From the NCBI GenBank assembly GCA_028278205.1, contig JANQES010000044.1:1-50190 (forward strand): a stretch of 50,190 bases of DNA. The letters run 5' to 3'. Positions 16,780 through 25,055 of the stretch are shown here, one piece after another (the stretch's first letter is position 1; each line of letters starts with the position of its first letter). Position numbers and translations under genes: made by a program. The DNA comes from Rhodothermales bacterium. Lineage in GTDB: Bacteria; Bacteroidota; Rhodothermia; Rhodothermales; Bin80. Under the pieces are notes generated by a model. That model was given only the letters and a program-made list of their open reading frames with translations. It searched no databases and had not been told where the DNA came from.

Positions 16780-17466
16780 ATGAACCTCGATGCCCTCTTC
16801 GACCTTCTCGGCACGCTGGGGACGCTGGGTTTTCCCTCGGTGCTGGCGGTGCTGACTTTCTTTTACCGCCGGGCGTTCAAAAAACAGCTTAAGTTTTCCC
16901 CGGCGCTCGCGTTTGCGTACAGCTATTTCAACAATTACATCGTGCCCCTGCACACCGTGCTCGCCGCTGCCGAGCCGTTGCGGGTAGACGGACGCCCCGT
17001 CGAAAAAGTGTTTATCCGGATTCCGCCGTCGCTTCACGAAGCCTCGAACCAGCACCTCGATATCATCAAGCAGGATTTCCAACGTCGCGGGCATCCGCTG
17101 GACGAAATAGCCGTGGAGACGCCTTCCGGAAAAAGAACCATCCTCGTCAAAACCCTCCCCGACGAAAACGAGGAAAAGGTCCTGTTCGACATCCCCCGCA
17201 TCCTCGCGACGACCGAACCGATTATCAACGACACGCTGGGCGGATCGCGGGAAGCCAACAAGAAAAAGTGGATGAAGATGGAAACGCAGGAAATCAACAA
17301 TTTTACTGATCATCTCACCTCGCTCATCGAAAAAAACCGCTTCGAAAACCGCATCAAACTCTTCGACACAGACGTCGCCGCGCTCACCCTGGACGATGAC
17401 CTGATTGCGCGAAAACGCGCGGCAACGTCGTGGCTGCGAAGGCTTCTTGATTTTTGGGGGATTTAG
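16780..17466 (+). CDS. Membrane-anchored protein resembling prokaryotic STING (TM-STING-like)
   Basis: A 228-residue protein with one hydrophobic helix (about residues 10-28), a basic YRRAFKKQLK stop-transfer stretch and a soluble domain. The soluble part carries the pattern I associate with bacterial STING: ALAFAYSYFNNYIVPL (compare GYYxNFVxP), then VFIRIPPSL, KRTILVK (R119), the acidic D137 in LFDIPRIL, and a closing helix EINNFTDHLTSLI. The 18-residue spacing from R119 to D137 equals that between the cyclic-dinucleotide-reading Arg and Asp as I remember them for characterised bacterial STINGs. No CD-NTase or CBASS gene is adjacent, which is unusual. REP-like repeats flank the gene. This rests on memory of motifs; a plain membrane protein of unknown family remains possible. 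Confidence 0.5.
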   Translation: MNLDALFDLLGTLGTLGFPSVLAVLTFFYRRAFKKQLKFSPALAFAYSYFNNYIVPLHTVLAAAEPLRVDGRPVEKVFIRIPPSLHEASNQHLDIIKQDFQRRGHPLDEIAVETPSGKRTILVKTLPDENEEKVLFDIPRILATTEPIINDTLGGSREANKKKWMKMETQEINNFTDHLTSLIEKNRFENRIKLFDTDVAALTLDDDLIARKRAATSWLRRLLDFWGI

Positions 17467-17517
17467 GATGGGGGGAGATCGCTTATATTACTGAAGCGTC
17501 TCAAAAAAACCTCCCAC

Positions 17518-17638
17518 CCCTTCTCGCTCCCACGGAGGACCGTGGGAGTGTAGACCGCGACGCTCCTGCGTCGCCCATCGGACGCAGGAGCGTCCTGATT
17601 CTGCATTCCCACGCAGGAGCGTGGGAACGAGAAAAGGG
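17518..17638. repeat. Cluster of three nested REP-like hairpins
   Basis: Three perfect stems occur in a row: 17527-17535/17540-17548 (CTCCCACGG), 17559-17572/17581-17594 (GACGCTCCTGCGTC, 14 bp) and 17606-17614/17619-17627 (TTCCCACGC). The first and third stems plus their CCTTCTCG and CGAGAAAAGG flanks also pair with each other around the second. The element fills the spacer between the STING-like gene and the cupin gene. Confidence 0.85.
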
Positions 17639-17696
17639 TAGAGCGGGATTTTTTAAACGCATCGCACCCGGCAAGCTTATCAGCGGAGGAAAACTC

Positions 17697-18119
17697 ATGG
17701 CAGAGGAATTCAAATCGCAGGTCGAAGACCTCGACGGAATCACCGTCATTCGCGGCGGCGGAGACATCCGCCATTGGAACGGGATCCATTACAAAGAAGG
17801 CCTGTCGGCCAAAAACGTGGGGGCGAAAGAATTGTCGATCAACATCGCGACGATCCCGCCCGGCGGCGTGGCCAAGGCGCACATCCACGACGGCTTCGAG
17901 GTGATGCTTTACATCATTTCGGGCCGCGTCCGCCACGAATACGGCCCCGGCCTGACCAGGGTCGTCGATAACGAAGCGGGCGATTTCATCTACACCGAAC
18001 CCGGCGTGCCGCACGAGGTTTTTAACCTCAGCGACACCGAGCCCGTCGTGGCCTTTGTGGCCCGCTCTACGGCCAACGAATGGGACAAGATCATCCCTTA
18101 CGACCGAAACAGCGGCTGA
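17697..18119 (+). CDS. Cupin-domain protein
   Basis: A 140-residue single-domain cupin. Motif 1 is GGVAKAHIHDGFEVMLYIISG and motif 2 is GDFIYTEPGVPHEVFNLS; the His and Glu residues that bind a metal are in place. Single-domain cupins of this sort act as isomerases, dioxygenases or ligand-binding proteins; the specific role is unclear. The ATG at 17697 has a GGAGGA SD. The stop codon shares one base with the RidA start (TGATG), so the two are translationally coupled. Confidence 0.83.
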   Translation: MAEEFKSQVEDLDGITVIRGGGDIRHWNGIHYKEGLSAKNVGAKELSINIATIPPGGVAKAHIHDGFEVMLYIISGRVRHEYGPGLTRVVDNEAGDFIYTEPGVPHEVFNLSDTEPVVAFVARSTANEWDKIIPYDRNSG

Positions 18120-18499
18120 TGAAAACGATCCAGACTTTGAAGGCGCCGGCGCCCGCCGGGCATTATTCCCAGGCCATCGCCCACGGCGGCATGGTCTACG
18201 TCGCGGGGCAGTTGCCCATCGATCCGGCACGGCCCGAGCACCACATAGGGCCTATCGAAGAACAGACCGAGCAGGTCTTGCGCAACGTCGGCGAAATCCT
18301 GAAAGCTGCCGGCAGCAGCCTCGGCCAGGTGGTGCAGATGACGATCTACGTCTCGGACATCAGCCTGTGGGGCCGGATCAACACCGTCTATGCGCGGGTG
18401 ATGGGCGAGCACCGGCCCGCCCGCGCCGTCGTGCCCACGCGAGACTTGCACTACGGCTATCAGATCGAAGTCCAGGCCATTGCCGCCGTCGCAGAGTGA
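18119..18499 (+). CDS. ridA: RidA-family enamine/imine deaminase
   Basis: A 126-residue YjgF/YER057c/UK114 protein. HYSQAIAHGGMVYVAGQLPID at the start, the central EQVLRNVGEILKAAGSSLGQVV, and the late PARAVVPTRDLHYGYQIEVQ are family hallmarks. RidA proteins hydrolyse reactive 2-aminoacrylate-type enamines released by PLP enzymes. The expected substrate-binding Arg is R107, in AVVPTR. Overlap with the cupin stop indicates a shared transcript. Its presence near two PLP enzymes fits clean-up of an imine or enamine intermediate; a pathway-specific deaminase is also possible. Confidence 0.85.
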   Translation: MKTIQTLKAPAPAGHYSQAIAHGGMVYVAGQLPIDPARPEHHIGPIEEQTEQVLRNVGEILKAAGSSLGQVVQMTIYVSDISLWGRINTVYARVMGEHRPARAVVPTRDLHYGYQIEVQAIAAVAE

Positions 18500-18501
18500 C
18501 C

Positions 18502-18912
18502 ATGCGGATCACACTCTACAAGCAAGAGGGGGCCACGCGGGTCCACATCGACGCCGAGGTGAAAGGCAACGGCGACCTCGAAGTGGGCGGCCACGACATC
18601 GGCGAAGCCCCGAAAAAATGGTGGGGCCACGACGATTACGAATACATCGTAACGATACGGCGGCCTCACAAAGAGCGGTTGTTGCTGGCCTTGAAAGCCG
18701 CAGCGTTTAGCGACGACGCCGCGACGGAATCGCAGTTACAAGACCTCGCCCGGCAGAAGAACGTCCCCTACAAGTGGTTTAAACGAGACAAAGACCATCT
18801 CCTCCTCGCTTTGATCGCCGTGCTGTTTGGCAACGACTCTTCAGCGGTATCGCGGTTTCGAGACTTTGCGAGCGAAAATGACATCCCGTACGAATGGTTT
18901 TCCTGGCCGTGA
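18502..18912 (+). CDS. Conserved hypothetical protein with internal duplication (136 aa)
   Basis: The N-terminal half has DLEVGGHDIGEAPKKWWGHDDYEY, a pattern I have seen in small bacterial proteins of unknown function that end in IPYEFFS-like motifs. The C-terminal half is two tandem copies of a roughly 38-residue unit: HKERLLLALKAAAF...NVPYKWF and DKDHLLLALIAVLF...DIPYEWF. Other members that I recall have a single unit. The start codon lies 2 bp after the RidA stop, so it is probably the last gene of the cupin-ridA unit. No function can be given. Confidence 0.75.
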   Translation: MRITLYKQEGATRVHIDAEVKGNGDLEVGGHDIGEAPKKWWGHDDYEYIVTIRRPHKERLLLALKAAAFSDDAATESQLQDLARQKNVPYKWFKRDKDHLLLALIAVLFGNDSSAVSRFRDFASENDIPYEWFSWP

Positions 18913-19177
18913 GAGGCTCTTGTGCGCTACGGCGCACACAAACTTCATACGGCGCCTACAACCTTTGAACCCAGGACTCGTAGTAGGGCGCCGTTTGATC
19001 GACGAATGACGACAGCCGGTCTGCCATCCGTGGATCAGGCGATGTTTTGCTGTTTAACCCAAAACCACGGAAGTACCATGGAGATGATTCGATTCCCCTT
19101 ACCGAAGCGGCCTTTCAATAGCTGGCGCCGTTAAGGGATCAACATAGACGCGACGGCGCACAGGCCGTTTTAATCGA

Positions 19178-19211
19178 AAAGGGGACGCTGCCTGCGGGCA
19201 GCGTCCCCTTT
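19178..19211 (-). terminator. Strong hairpin terminator, mainly for the microprotein gene
   Basis: Perfect 15-bp arms 19178-19192 and 19197-19211 (AAAGGGGACGCTGCC and its complement) with a TGCG loop. Read on the minus strand the stem is followed by TTTTCGATT. It lies 10 bp beyond the microprotein stop. The plus-strand side has only TTT, so it may also slow transcripts from the 17.7-18.9 kb genes. Confidence 0.75.
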
Positions 19212-19221
19212 CACATTGTCG

Positions 19222-19320
19222 CTACGCCAGGGCAGCGATTGCAATCACCACAGAGGCTATGGCCATAACGACGATGGCGATCACCTCGATTCGACGTAGA
19301 GGATCCGAGGGCTCACTCAT
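19222..19320 (-). CDS. 32-residue single-helix membrane microprotein
   Basis: A very short gene: ATG at 19320, TAG at 19222-19224. The product is MSEPSDPLRR followed by a hydrophobic helix IEVIAIVVMAIASVVIAIAA and LA. Positive residues before the helix predict an N-in single-pass inner-membrane peptide. The site AAGGAGGTGACC, an almost ideal SD, lies 3-14 bp before the ATG, and a strong terminator follows, so it looks like an independent unit. The family is unknown; it could be a small toxin, a regulator of a membrane enzyme or a leader-type peptide. The next gene upstream on this strand stops at 19419. Confidence 0.65.
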   Translation of the reverse strand: MSEPSDPLRRIEVIAIVVMAIASVVIAIAALA

Positions 19321-19418
19321 AATGGTCACCTCCTTAAACGCTATAGTTCACCTACGTGCAGCCGGCTTCAGCGCACCGGCTACACCAGAAACCACGTCAA
19401 AGCGTTGTCGAAATGGAG

Positions 19419-20105
19419 TTACCGCGCCAGCACCATGGTGCTGGTAAAGACGCCGGCTTCGGTAATCAGCCGCGAGAAGTAGGTGCCGCTGGGCAGGGTG
19501 TGGGCCTCGAAGCGCGCCTCATGCACCCCGGCTTCGACCCAGCCGTCGACGAGCACCTGCACCCGCTGGCCGAGCGCGTTGAAGACTTCTAGACGCACCT
19601 GCTGCGGCGCGCGGACGTCGAAGCGGATCGTCGTCTCCGGGTTGAACGGGTTGGGATAGTTGCCGATAGCCGCTTCCTGGCCCTGCTCTTGCGCCACCCC
19701 GGCGATGCCTGCGGCGGCGTAATCGTGCACCACCCGGTCATAATCCGAATCGGGCGGGGGGGAGTTGTTGCCGTCGTCTTCTCCTCCACCGTTGAGCGGC
19801 GCGGGCGGGTCTTCGCCGGTGGTATTGTATGCCTCGGCGTCTGCATTGGCGGTGCCGCCAACGGGAACAACAACGGATTCAGGATCCGTGCCGTCGTTGA
19901 AGCTGTTGGCAATGGCGTTTGCCAGAGACTGCTGGATGGCGCCGCGCAAGACCGGCTGGTTGAGTTGTTGCAGGGCGGTTATATGAAGCGGGCGTTCTTG
20001 AATCCGGCTGGCCTCCTGAGCCCAGCTCGGCGCAGCGGTGATGAGAACAAAGAATAGCGCCAGCGCGCTCAGTTGCTTGATCAGGACGTTGATGTTCGCG
20101 TGCAT
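19419..20105 (-). CDS. Small secreted protein with T9SS sorting domain
   Basis: A 228-residue protein with a signal peptide (LSALALFFVLITAAPSWAQ), a short N-terminal region rich in Asn, Gln and Ala, a Gly/Pro/Asp-rich linker (about residues 90-122) and a type A T9SS C-terminal domain. The latter begins at IGNYPNPFNPETTIRFDV and ends in GVFTSTMVLAR. The mature passenger is only about 100 residues, so it may be a surface adaptor and not an enzyme. It lies downstream of the TPR-CHAT gene on the same strand, with a 333-bp gap. Confidence 0.8.
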   Translation of the reverse strand: MHANINVLIKQLSALALFFVLITAAPSWAQEASRIQERPLHITALQQLNQPVLRGAIQQSLANAIANSFNDGTDPESVVVPVGGTANADAEAYNTTGEDPPAPLNGGGEDDGNNSPPPDSDYDRVVHDYAAAGIAGVAQEQGQEAAIGNYPNPFNPETTIRFDVRAPQQVRLEVFNALGQRVQVLVDGWVEAGVHEARFEAHTLPSGTYFSRLITEAGVFTSTMVLAR

Positions 20106-20438
20106 GGTTACCCCGTGTTAGGTTGGTGGGAGTTCTGTACTCGTACCTTGCACGGGAGCGTCCCTTCTACTGAAGAACTGCCTGACCGACACGGAAGTGA
20201 TGCACTTTTGGGACAGCCCCGGATTCCCCCTTCACGTACTCCTCAACATCCATCCAGCACAGAATCCATGGAGCGTTTTCCCGGCGTTCGGACGCGCGCA
20301 TGTGGCGATCATTCAGAGCCCCGGCGAAAACATAGTTGCTATTATCGGCGGGGCGGAGGATCACTTAATGCGCTTTCCGGACAGGAAACCCGAAAGGAGC
20401 ATCCCCTTCCACGTACACGCAGCGGCGCCAAGTCTCCC
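20106..20438. other. Spacer without a convincing gene
   Basis: Only short, family-less open frames occur. It should hold the promoter and leader of the small T9SS gene. At its right edge a 14-bp palindrome TCCCTTATAAGGGA (20435-20448) is centred on the stop codon of the TPR-CHAT gene. Confidence 0.5.
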
Positions 20439-23400
20439 TTATAAGGGATCCCCAATCAGGGAGAAGGGTGCCCAGTAGAAGGGATGCTTCGTGCGAGGAT
20501 TTTCGATGAAGTGCCGCTGTACCGTCGCCAGAGCGTGGGCCTTCCCTTTCGGGCCGAGCGCTTCGTAGAATTGAATCATAAAATCGCTACTGACCAGATC
20601 GTCGATGGGCCAGAGGCTCGCCATGACGGTGGGCGTGCCGGCAGCGAGAAAGGCCTGGTTGAGCCCAACCCATTCATCGCCGTTGGGCACGTCGGCGAGC
20701 AGACCGCCGCTGAGCGCCGATTCGCAAGCACTCAGCGTAACGAGGTAGGCATCAAGATCTAACTGGCCGATTTCCTCTACGCTCAGCACATCGTCTCCGT
20801 GGAGTTCGAGATGCGAACGCCAGGGATTTCGGGCGACAAACCGGCCATGGGTGGCAAAGTGCAAGATGTCATAGTCCCCGGCATTTTGCTCCAGATTGGC
20901 CTGGGTCACGTCCGGACCAATCAAGGGATGACGACGCTTGGCCGATCCGGCAGAGGCGATAGCCTGCACTTCTTTTTCCGATCCGGGCAGGCGTCCATTG
21001 GGATTCGCGAAGAGCAACATGGAGCGCCAACGCCTCGGGTTCCGATCGCGGCTTAACTTCAAAATACTGGCCGACGGGGCCACGGAGAGCGTATAGCGCT
21101 CTATCAGAAAACGGCCGTCTGCATCCATAAGCGCAGCAAACGGCAGGTAATGGAGCACGCCCTCCGGAACGAGATTCAAATGCGTCACCGAAGCGGGCAG
21201 CGCTTCGAGCACCGGCGCGAGCAACTCTCGATGCAGCCGCCGGCTCGACGGCTCCCAGCGCGTGGTGGTCTCTCCGTCGGTCTGATTAAGATAATCCCGA
21301 AAAAAACGGACGGACTCGGCCATCTCGCCGGCGCGAACCTCTAACCGGCGGGTAAGCACGGTGTCTGAGAGCACGACGTAGGCCACCGAGGCGGCGGTCT
21401 CTTGCCGGGCAGCGCGCAGGTCATAGACGATGAGCGCCTCGTTGCCCGCCAGCATGGCGCGGATGGCGTCGGAGCGCAGCGGGTCGAAGGTGTAGATGCG
21501 TTTTTCGGAAGCCAGATCGCCCCGTAGTTGCCGGTAGATCGAGTCGGAGCGGGCATATTCCCGGCGCAGTTGCGCCATCCGTGTAGCCGTGTAGGTCTCC
21601 GCCTCGCCGCCGGCGCCCAGATCTTGTTCGGCAAACACCTCATTGATGGCCTGCATCCGCCGGTTCATCTCAATGAGCCGATCCGTCGACTGATTCGGGT
21701 CGATGGCTTGTCCTTGCTGCGTGGTATAGAGCAGATCGAGCAGGCTCCGGCTGCGCGCCCGTTCGGTGTAATAGAGGGCCTCTTCGCTGCGTCCTTGTTC
21801 TTCCAAAAACGTGGCAAACGCCTCGTAAACCCGCACCTTATCCTGAACGAAATACGCGCGGTTGGTGGAGGAATCAAGATTTTCGCGAAGGGCTTCGATC
21901 AGGTCGATCGCTTTGTGGAAAGCAGCCTCGGCCTCACGCAGACGCCCCAGCCGGGCGAAGGTCCGCGCCTTGCCATACATCACCGCCCAATAAATGACCG
22001 GGTTGGGCAACTCCCGCCCGGCTACTTCGGCCTGTTGATAGTGGCGGAGCGCGTCTTCATAGGCTCCCTGATCTAAATACGCTACACCGAGCCAGGCTTC
22101 GGTCTCATACGCCAGGCTTTTATTCCGAACGACCTTGCGTACGTCGCTCAAGACCGTGATGGCTTCCTCTAGCGATCCTGCAGCGATCAACGCAGCGGCT
22201 TTAGCAATAAGAATCTTATGGGTCTTATTTTGGTGGATTTCCTGGTCTGTCAGTTGCGCCAAAGCCAGATCGAAGTACCGAAGGGTCTCGGTGTAATTAT
22301 TAAACTGATAATAGGTGCGTCCTAAGCCTTCATAGGCCGTTGCTAAAGAGAACGGCTTCCCCTCTTGCGCAAGGTCGGTGAGCATCATTTCGAAATACTC
22401 TTTCGCGGCGTTGGCGTCTTGAAGGTCTAGCCACACCCGGCCTAGTTGGGTCGTCAGTGCCTGAAAACGCACTTTTCTCTTAGTCTCCTGCACCAGTTCA
22501 AGCCCCCGTTCGTAGTAAGCGATGGCCGCTTCGAAATTGCCCAGGCGCCGTTCTACCCGACCGAGAATCGAGAGGGTAGCGATCTCATGATCTTTCAAAC
22601 GATCTTGCTCGGCTATCGCCAGAGCCTCCAGCGCCGATTCTCGCGAGGCAATGAACCGGCCCATTCTGTTTTGAAGTTCCGCCAGCGATACCAGGCCTTC
22701 CACCTTGCTGGTGCGACGCCCCTGGCGCTCAGCCTCAGCAATGGCCTGGCCCAACACAGCCTCAGCATCGCTGAAGCGATACATGCGTGTAAGCACGGTG
22801 CCACGCCGGGTCAAGACCTCCGCATACCGCGTCGGGCGGTGCCGGAGATACAACACCTCCGCCGAATCGACGGCCGCCAGCGCTTCATCGTAGCGATGCT
22901 GCACCAGGTAGATATAAGCCAACCGCTGATGGTTGATGCTTTCGGTGGCTCCTTGCGCCAGCGCCCGGCTCTGCTCGATGGCCTCTTTGATCGACTCTTC
23001 GGCCTTGTCCAGGTCTCCGTTGTTGGTCGCAAGGGTCCAGCCGAGATTGCCCTGCAGCGCCAGTTCCTGTTCGAGGTTGTGCGCTGCTACAGCAGCGTCG
23101 ATGCCGTCTTCCAGCACCGCGATGAGCTTGTCTGTCTGGCGGGTGAAGAAGTAGATGCGCCCGAGTTCACGGTACACCTCCGGCCTCTCCGGCGCCTGCG
23201 CCACTACCTGGCCCAGCAGGTGTTCGCCGATGCTCCACTGCGAACGCCGCACGGCAGCATAGCCCAACCCAAACCCGACCCCGATAGCCGTGGAATCTTC
23301 CTCGAACCGCTCTTTCCATCCCTGTTCGATCTCCGTAAACCACGCAGGTTGTTTAGCCTGGAACCCCCGTTCTACGACCAGCCGCGCCAGGCCCAGATCG

Positions 23401-23825
23401 AGCGCCGGGTCCTGGGCCACCTGCTGCCACCGGCGGACGGCCTCGTCGGTGAGGTCCGGCCCCAGCATACGAGCCAGCGCCGCCTCGCGGTAGAGGCGTG
23501 TCTGCGCGTCGGGCGGGTCGATGGCGCCGAGCGCCTCGCGGCAGGTGTCGAGGGCTCCGGCGTCCCGGCATACGTCGGCCAGACGCAGGTAGAGCAAGGG
23601 CAGGTGAGGATGCGCTTCGAGCAAAGACAGGCCGGATTCCAACGCGGCATCGGCGCCTTGATTGATGGTGCCTACCCAGCGCCAGAACGCCCGTTGATCC
23701 TCCGGCATGCCCGGATTGGCTTCCAACGGGGTGTTGCGAATCACAAGAAGCCCCACGACGAAGCCGGCCAGCACAAGCACGCCTAAACCGAGTTGCCAGA
23801 TATGATGGCGTAGCCAGTTTGCCAT
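20439..23825 (-). CDS. Membrane-anchored TPR-CHAT protein (caspase-like peptidase domain)
   Basis: An 1128-residue protein. One hydrophobic helix (about residues 12-32) is followed by some 650 residues of tetratricopeptide repeats (for example AIAYYERGLELVQ, ALRYFDLALAQL, DALRHYQQAE) and a C-terminal CHAT domain. The caspase-like dyad is visible: His993 in ILHFATHGRF and Cys1034 in VTLSACESALSGG, with GLNQAFLAAGTPTVMASLWP after it. CHAT domains are proteases in the separase/caspase group; TPR-CHAT proteins act in regulated proteolysis, and one type is the Craspase effector of type III-E CRISPR. No CRISPR gene is near, so that role is not implied. The bulk would lie in the periplasm or cytosol depending on helix orientation. 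Confidence 0.88.
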   Translation of the reverse strand: MANWLRHHIWQLGLGVLVLAGFVVGLLVIRNTPLEANPGMPEDQRAFWRWVGTINQGADAALESGLSLLEAHPHLPLLYLRLADVCRDAGALDTCREALGAIDPPDAQTRLYREAALARMLGPDLTDEAVRRWQQVAQDPALDLGLARLVVERGFQAKQPAWFTEIEQGWKERFEEDSTAIGVGFGLGYAAVRRSQWSIGEHLLGQVVAQAPERPEVYRELGRIYFFTRQTDKLIAVLEDGIDAAVAAHNLEQELALQGNLGWTLATNNGDLDKAEESIKEAIEQSRALAQGATESINHQRLAYIYLVQHRYDEALAAVDSAEVLYLRHRPTRYAEVLTRRGTVLTRMYRFSDAEAVLGQAIAEAERQGRRTSKVEGLVSLAELQNRMGRFIASRESALEALAIAEQDRLKDHEIATLSILGRVERRLGNFEAAIAYYERGLELVQETKRKVRFQALTTQLGRVWLDLQDANAAKEYFEMMLTDLAQEGKPFSLATAYEGLGRTYYQFNNYTETLRYFDLALAQLTDQEIHQNKTHKILIAKAAALIAAGSLEEAITVLSDVRKVVRNKSLAYETEAWLGVAYLDQGAYEDALRHYQQAEVAGRELPNPVIYWAVMYGKARTFARLGRLREAEAAFHKAIDLIEALRENLDSSTNRAYFVQDKVRVYEAFATFLEEQGRSEEALYYTERARSRSLLDLLYTTQQGQAIDPNQSTDRLIEMNRRMQAINEVFAEQDLGAGGEAETYTATRMAQLRREYARSDSIYRQLRGDLASEKRIYTFDPLRSDAIRAMLAGNEALIVYDLRAARQETAASVAYVVLSDTVLTRRLEVRAGEMAESVRFFRDYLNQTDGETTTRWEPSSRRLHRELLAPVLEALPASVTHLNLVPEGVLHYLPFAALMDADGRFLIERYTLSVAPSASILKLSRDRNPRRWRSMLLFANPNGRLPGSEKEVQAIASAGSAKRRHPLIGPDVTQANLEQNAGDYDILHFATHGRFVARNPWRSHLELHGDDVLSVEEIGQLDLDAYLVTLSACESALSGGLLADVPNGDEWVGLNQAFLAAGTPTVMASLWPIDDLVSSDFMIQFYEALGPKGKAHALATVQRHFIENPRTKHPFYWAPFSLIGDPL

Positions 23826-24218
23826 AGGGTAGTACTTTCGAAAAGAAGCAATTGCTAAAAATGGTCGCCGCCAGCAAATTAGAGAACGTAGAATTTTTCA
23901 AAATTCGTTTTTTTATTCCCCTGTTTTCGTCGTTTTTTTCGTGCGAATTTTTCCCTAAATGAAGGAGCACCGAACCTGAAGCCAGGCCCGGCGCTCTAAC
24001 ACATCGTTGGAGACAGCCCTTAGAGCGTATTTCAGTTGGCTGCAAGCTCTCAAGATGGAGAGGGAGAAAGGGAGAGAGGGGGAAAGGGGGATCAAAGCAC
24101 TTTTTCTCCCTCTCCCCCTTTCTCCCTCTCTCCCTCTCACAGCCAAAGGCATACACACAACTGACACGACACGAGCGGAGCAACTGACGAAGTAAAACCG
24201 CTCTAATTGACGCTCCGG
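23826..24218. other. Spacer with AT-rich leader and purine/pyrimidine inverted repeat
   Basis: The left part (23860-23960) is AT-rich and probably carries the promoter of the TPR-CHAT gene; it holds a small GAATTTTTCAAAATTC hairpin. The right part is a G/A-rich block (24057-24090) that pairs with a C/T-rich block (24105-24138). It is followed by CTGACACGACACGAGCGGAG and CAACTGACGAAGTAAAA near 24160-24197, a mosaic also present inverted at 5456-5488 and as a variant at 26495-26530. No gene is seen. Confidence 0.6.
24057..24138. repeat. GGGAGAAAGGGAGAG / CTCTCCCTTTCTCCC inverted repeat
   Basis: Low-complexity arms of about 33 bp made of GGGAGA and AAAGGG words, with a short centre ATCAAAGCACTTTTT. 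The same words appear at 26481-26580, inside the coding frame of the TPM-domain gene. Confidence 0.8.
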
Positions 24219-25055
24219 TCAGCGAGACGGCGTCATGGCGCGCAGCCGCTCGATGCGCTCTTCGGTGGGCGGATGGGTGGAAAAGAGGTTGCGCAATCCG
24301 CTCATCGCTCCGGCAAACGGGTTGACAATGAACATGTGCGCGGTGCTGGGATTGGCCTCCATCGGGATGTGCGCCGCCCCGCTCTGGAGCCGGGCCAGCG
24401 CGTCGGCCAGCGCCCAGGGTTTGCCGCTGATGCGCGCCCCGTCGCGGTCGGCCACAAACTCGCGCGACCGCGAGATGGCCATCTGAACCATCACCGCCGC
24501 CAACGGCGCCAGGATTAACATCAACAGCGTCCCGATGAGATTGCCCCGATCCCGTCCGCCGCCGAAAAATAATCCAAAACGCGCCAACAACGTAATAGCC
24601 GCCGCGATGGTGGCCGCCACCGACGACGTTAGAATGTCGCGGTTTTTGACATGGGCCAACTCGTGGGCAATCACGCCCTCCAATTCATCCCGGCTCAGCA
24701 TCCGCGCGATGCCGTTGGTCACCGCCACGGCAGCGTGGGAAGGATTGCGTCCCGTAGCAAAAGCATTGGGCTGTTCCGACGGGATGACGAAGACCCTGGG
24801 CATGGGCAAGCCAGCCTGCTGCCGCAACCGATCTACCATGTCGTAGAGTTCCGGGGCTTGCGCCCGGCCTACCTCCTGCGCCCGGTACATCCGCAGGACA
24901 ATCTTATCGCTGAACCAGTACCCGGCAAAGTTCATCGCCACGGCTACGCCGAAGGCGATCAGCATGCCGTTCGGCCCGGCGAGCGCGCGGCCCACCAGGG
25001 CAAACAACACGATCAACACAGCCATCAAGGCTGCCGTACGAACACTGTTAAGCAT
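24219..25055 (-). CDS. htpX: HtpX-type M48 membrane zinc metalloprotease
   Basis: A 278-residue inner-membrane protease. Two N-terminal helices (about residues 8-26 and 30-47), the zinc motif H131-E-L-A-H135 in [15 protein letters not shown], a second pair of helices, and the third ligand region [15 protein letters not shown] are in the standard HtpX order. HtpX degrades misfolded membrane proteins with FtsH and is often induced by envelope stress. Length and domain order are normal. It is upstream of the TPR-CHAT gene on the same strand, with a 393-bp repeat-rich gap. Confidence 0.93.
   Translation of the reverse strand: MLNSVRTAALMAVLIVLFALVGRALAGPNGMLIAFGVAVAMNFAGYWFSDKIVLRMYRAQEVGRAQAPELYDMVDRLRQQAGLPMPRVFVIPSEQPNAFATGRNPSHAAVAVTNGIARMLSRDELEGVIAHELAHVKNRDILTSSVAATIAAAITLLARFGLFFGGGRDRGNLIGTLLMLILAPLAAVMVQMAISRSREFVADRDGARISGKPWALADALARLQSGAAHIPMEANPSTAHMFIVNPFAGAMSGLRNLFSTHPPTEERIERLRAMTPSR

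Noticed and set aside
20439..23825. TPR-CHAT gene as a Craspase/type III-E component
   Set aside because: No gRAMP/Cas7-11 gene or CRISPR array is present; such membrane-anchored TPR-CHAT proteins are widespread.
10000..24000. Complete CBASS operon around the STING-like gene
   Set aside because: No CD-NTase, Cap2/Cap3 or nuclease effector was found on either strand; only the STING-like gene remains.
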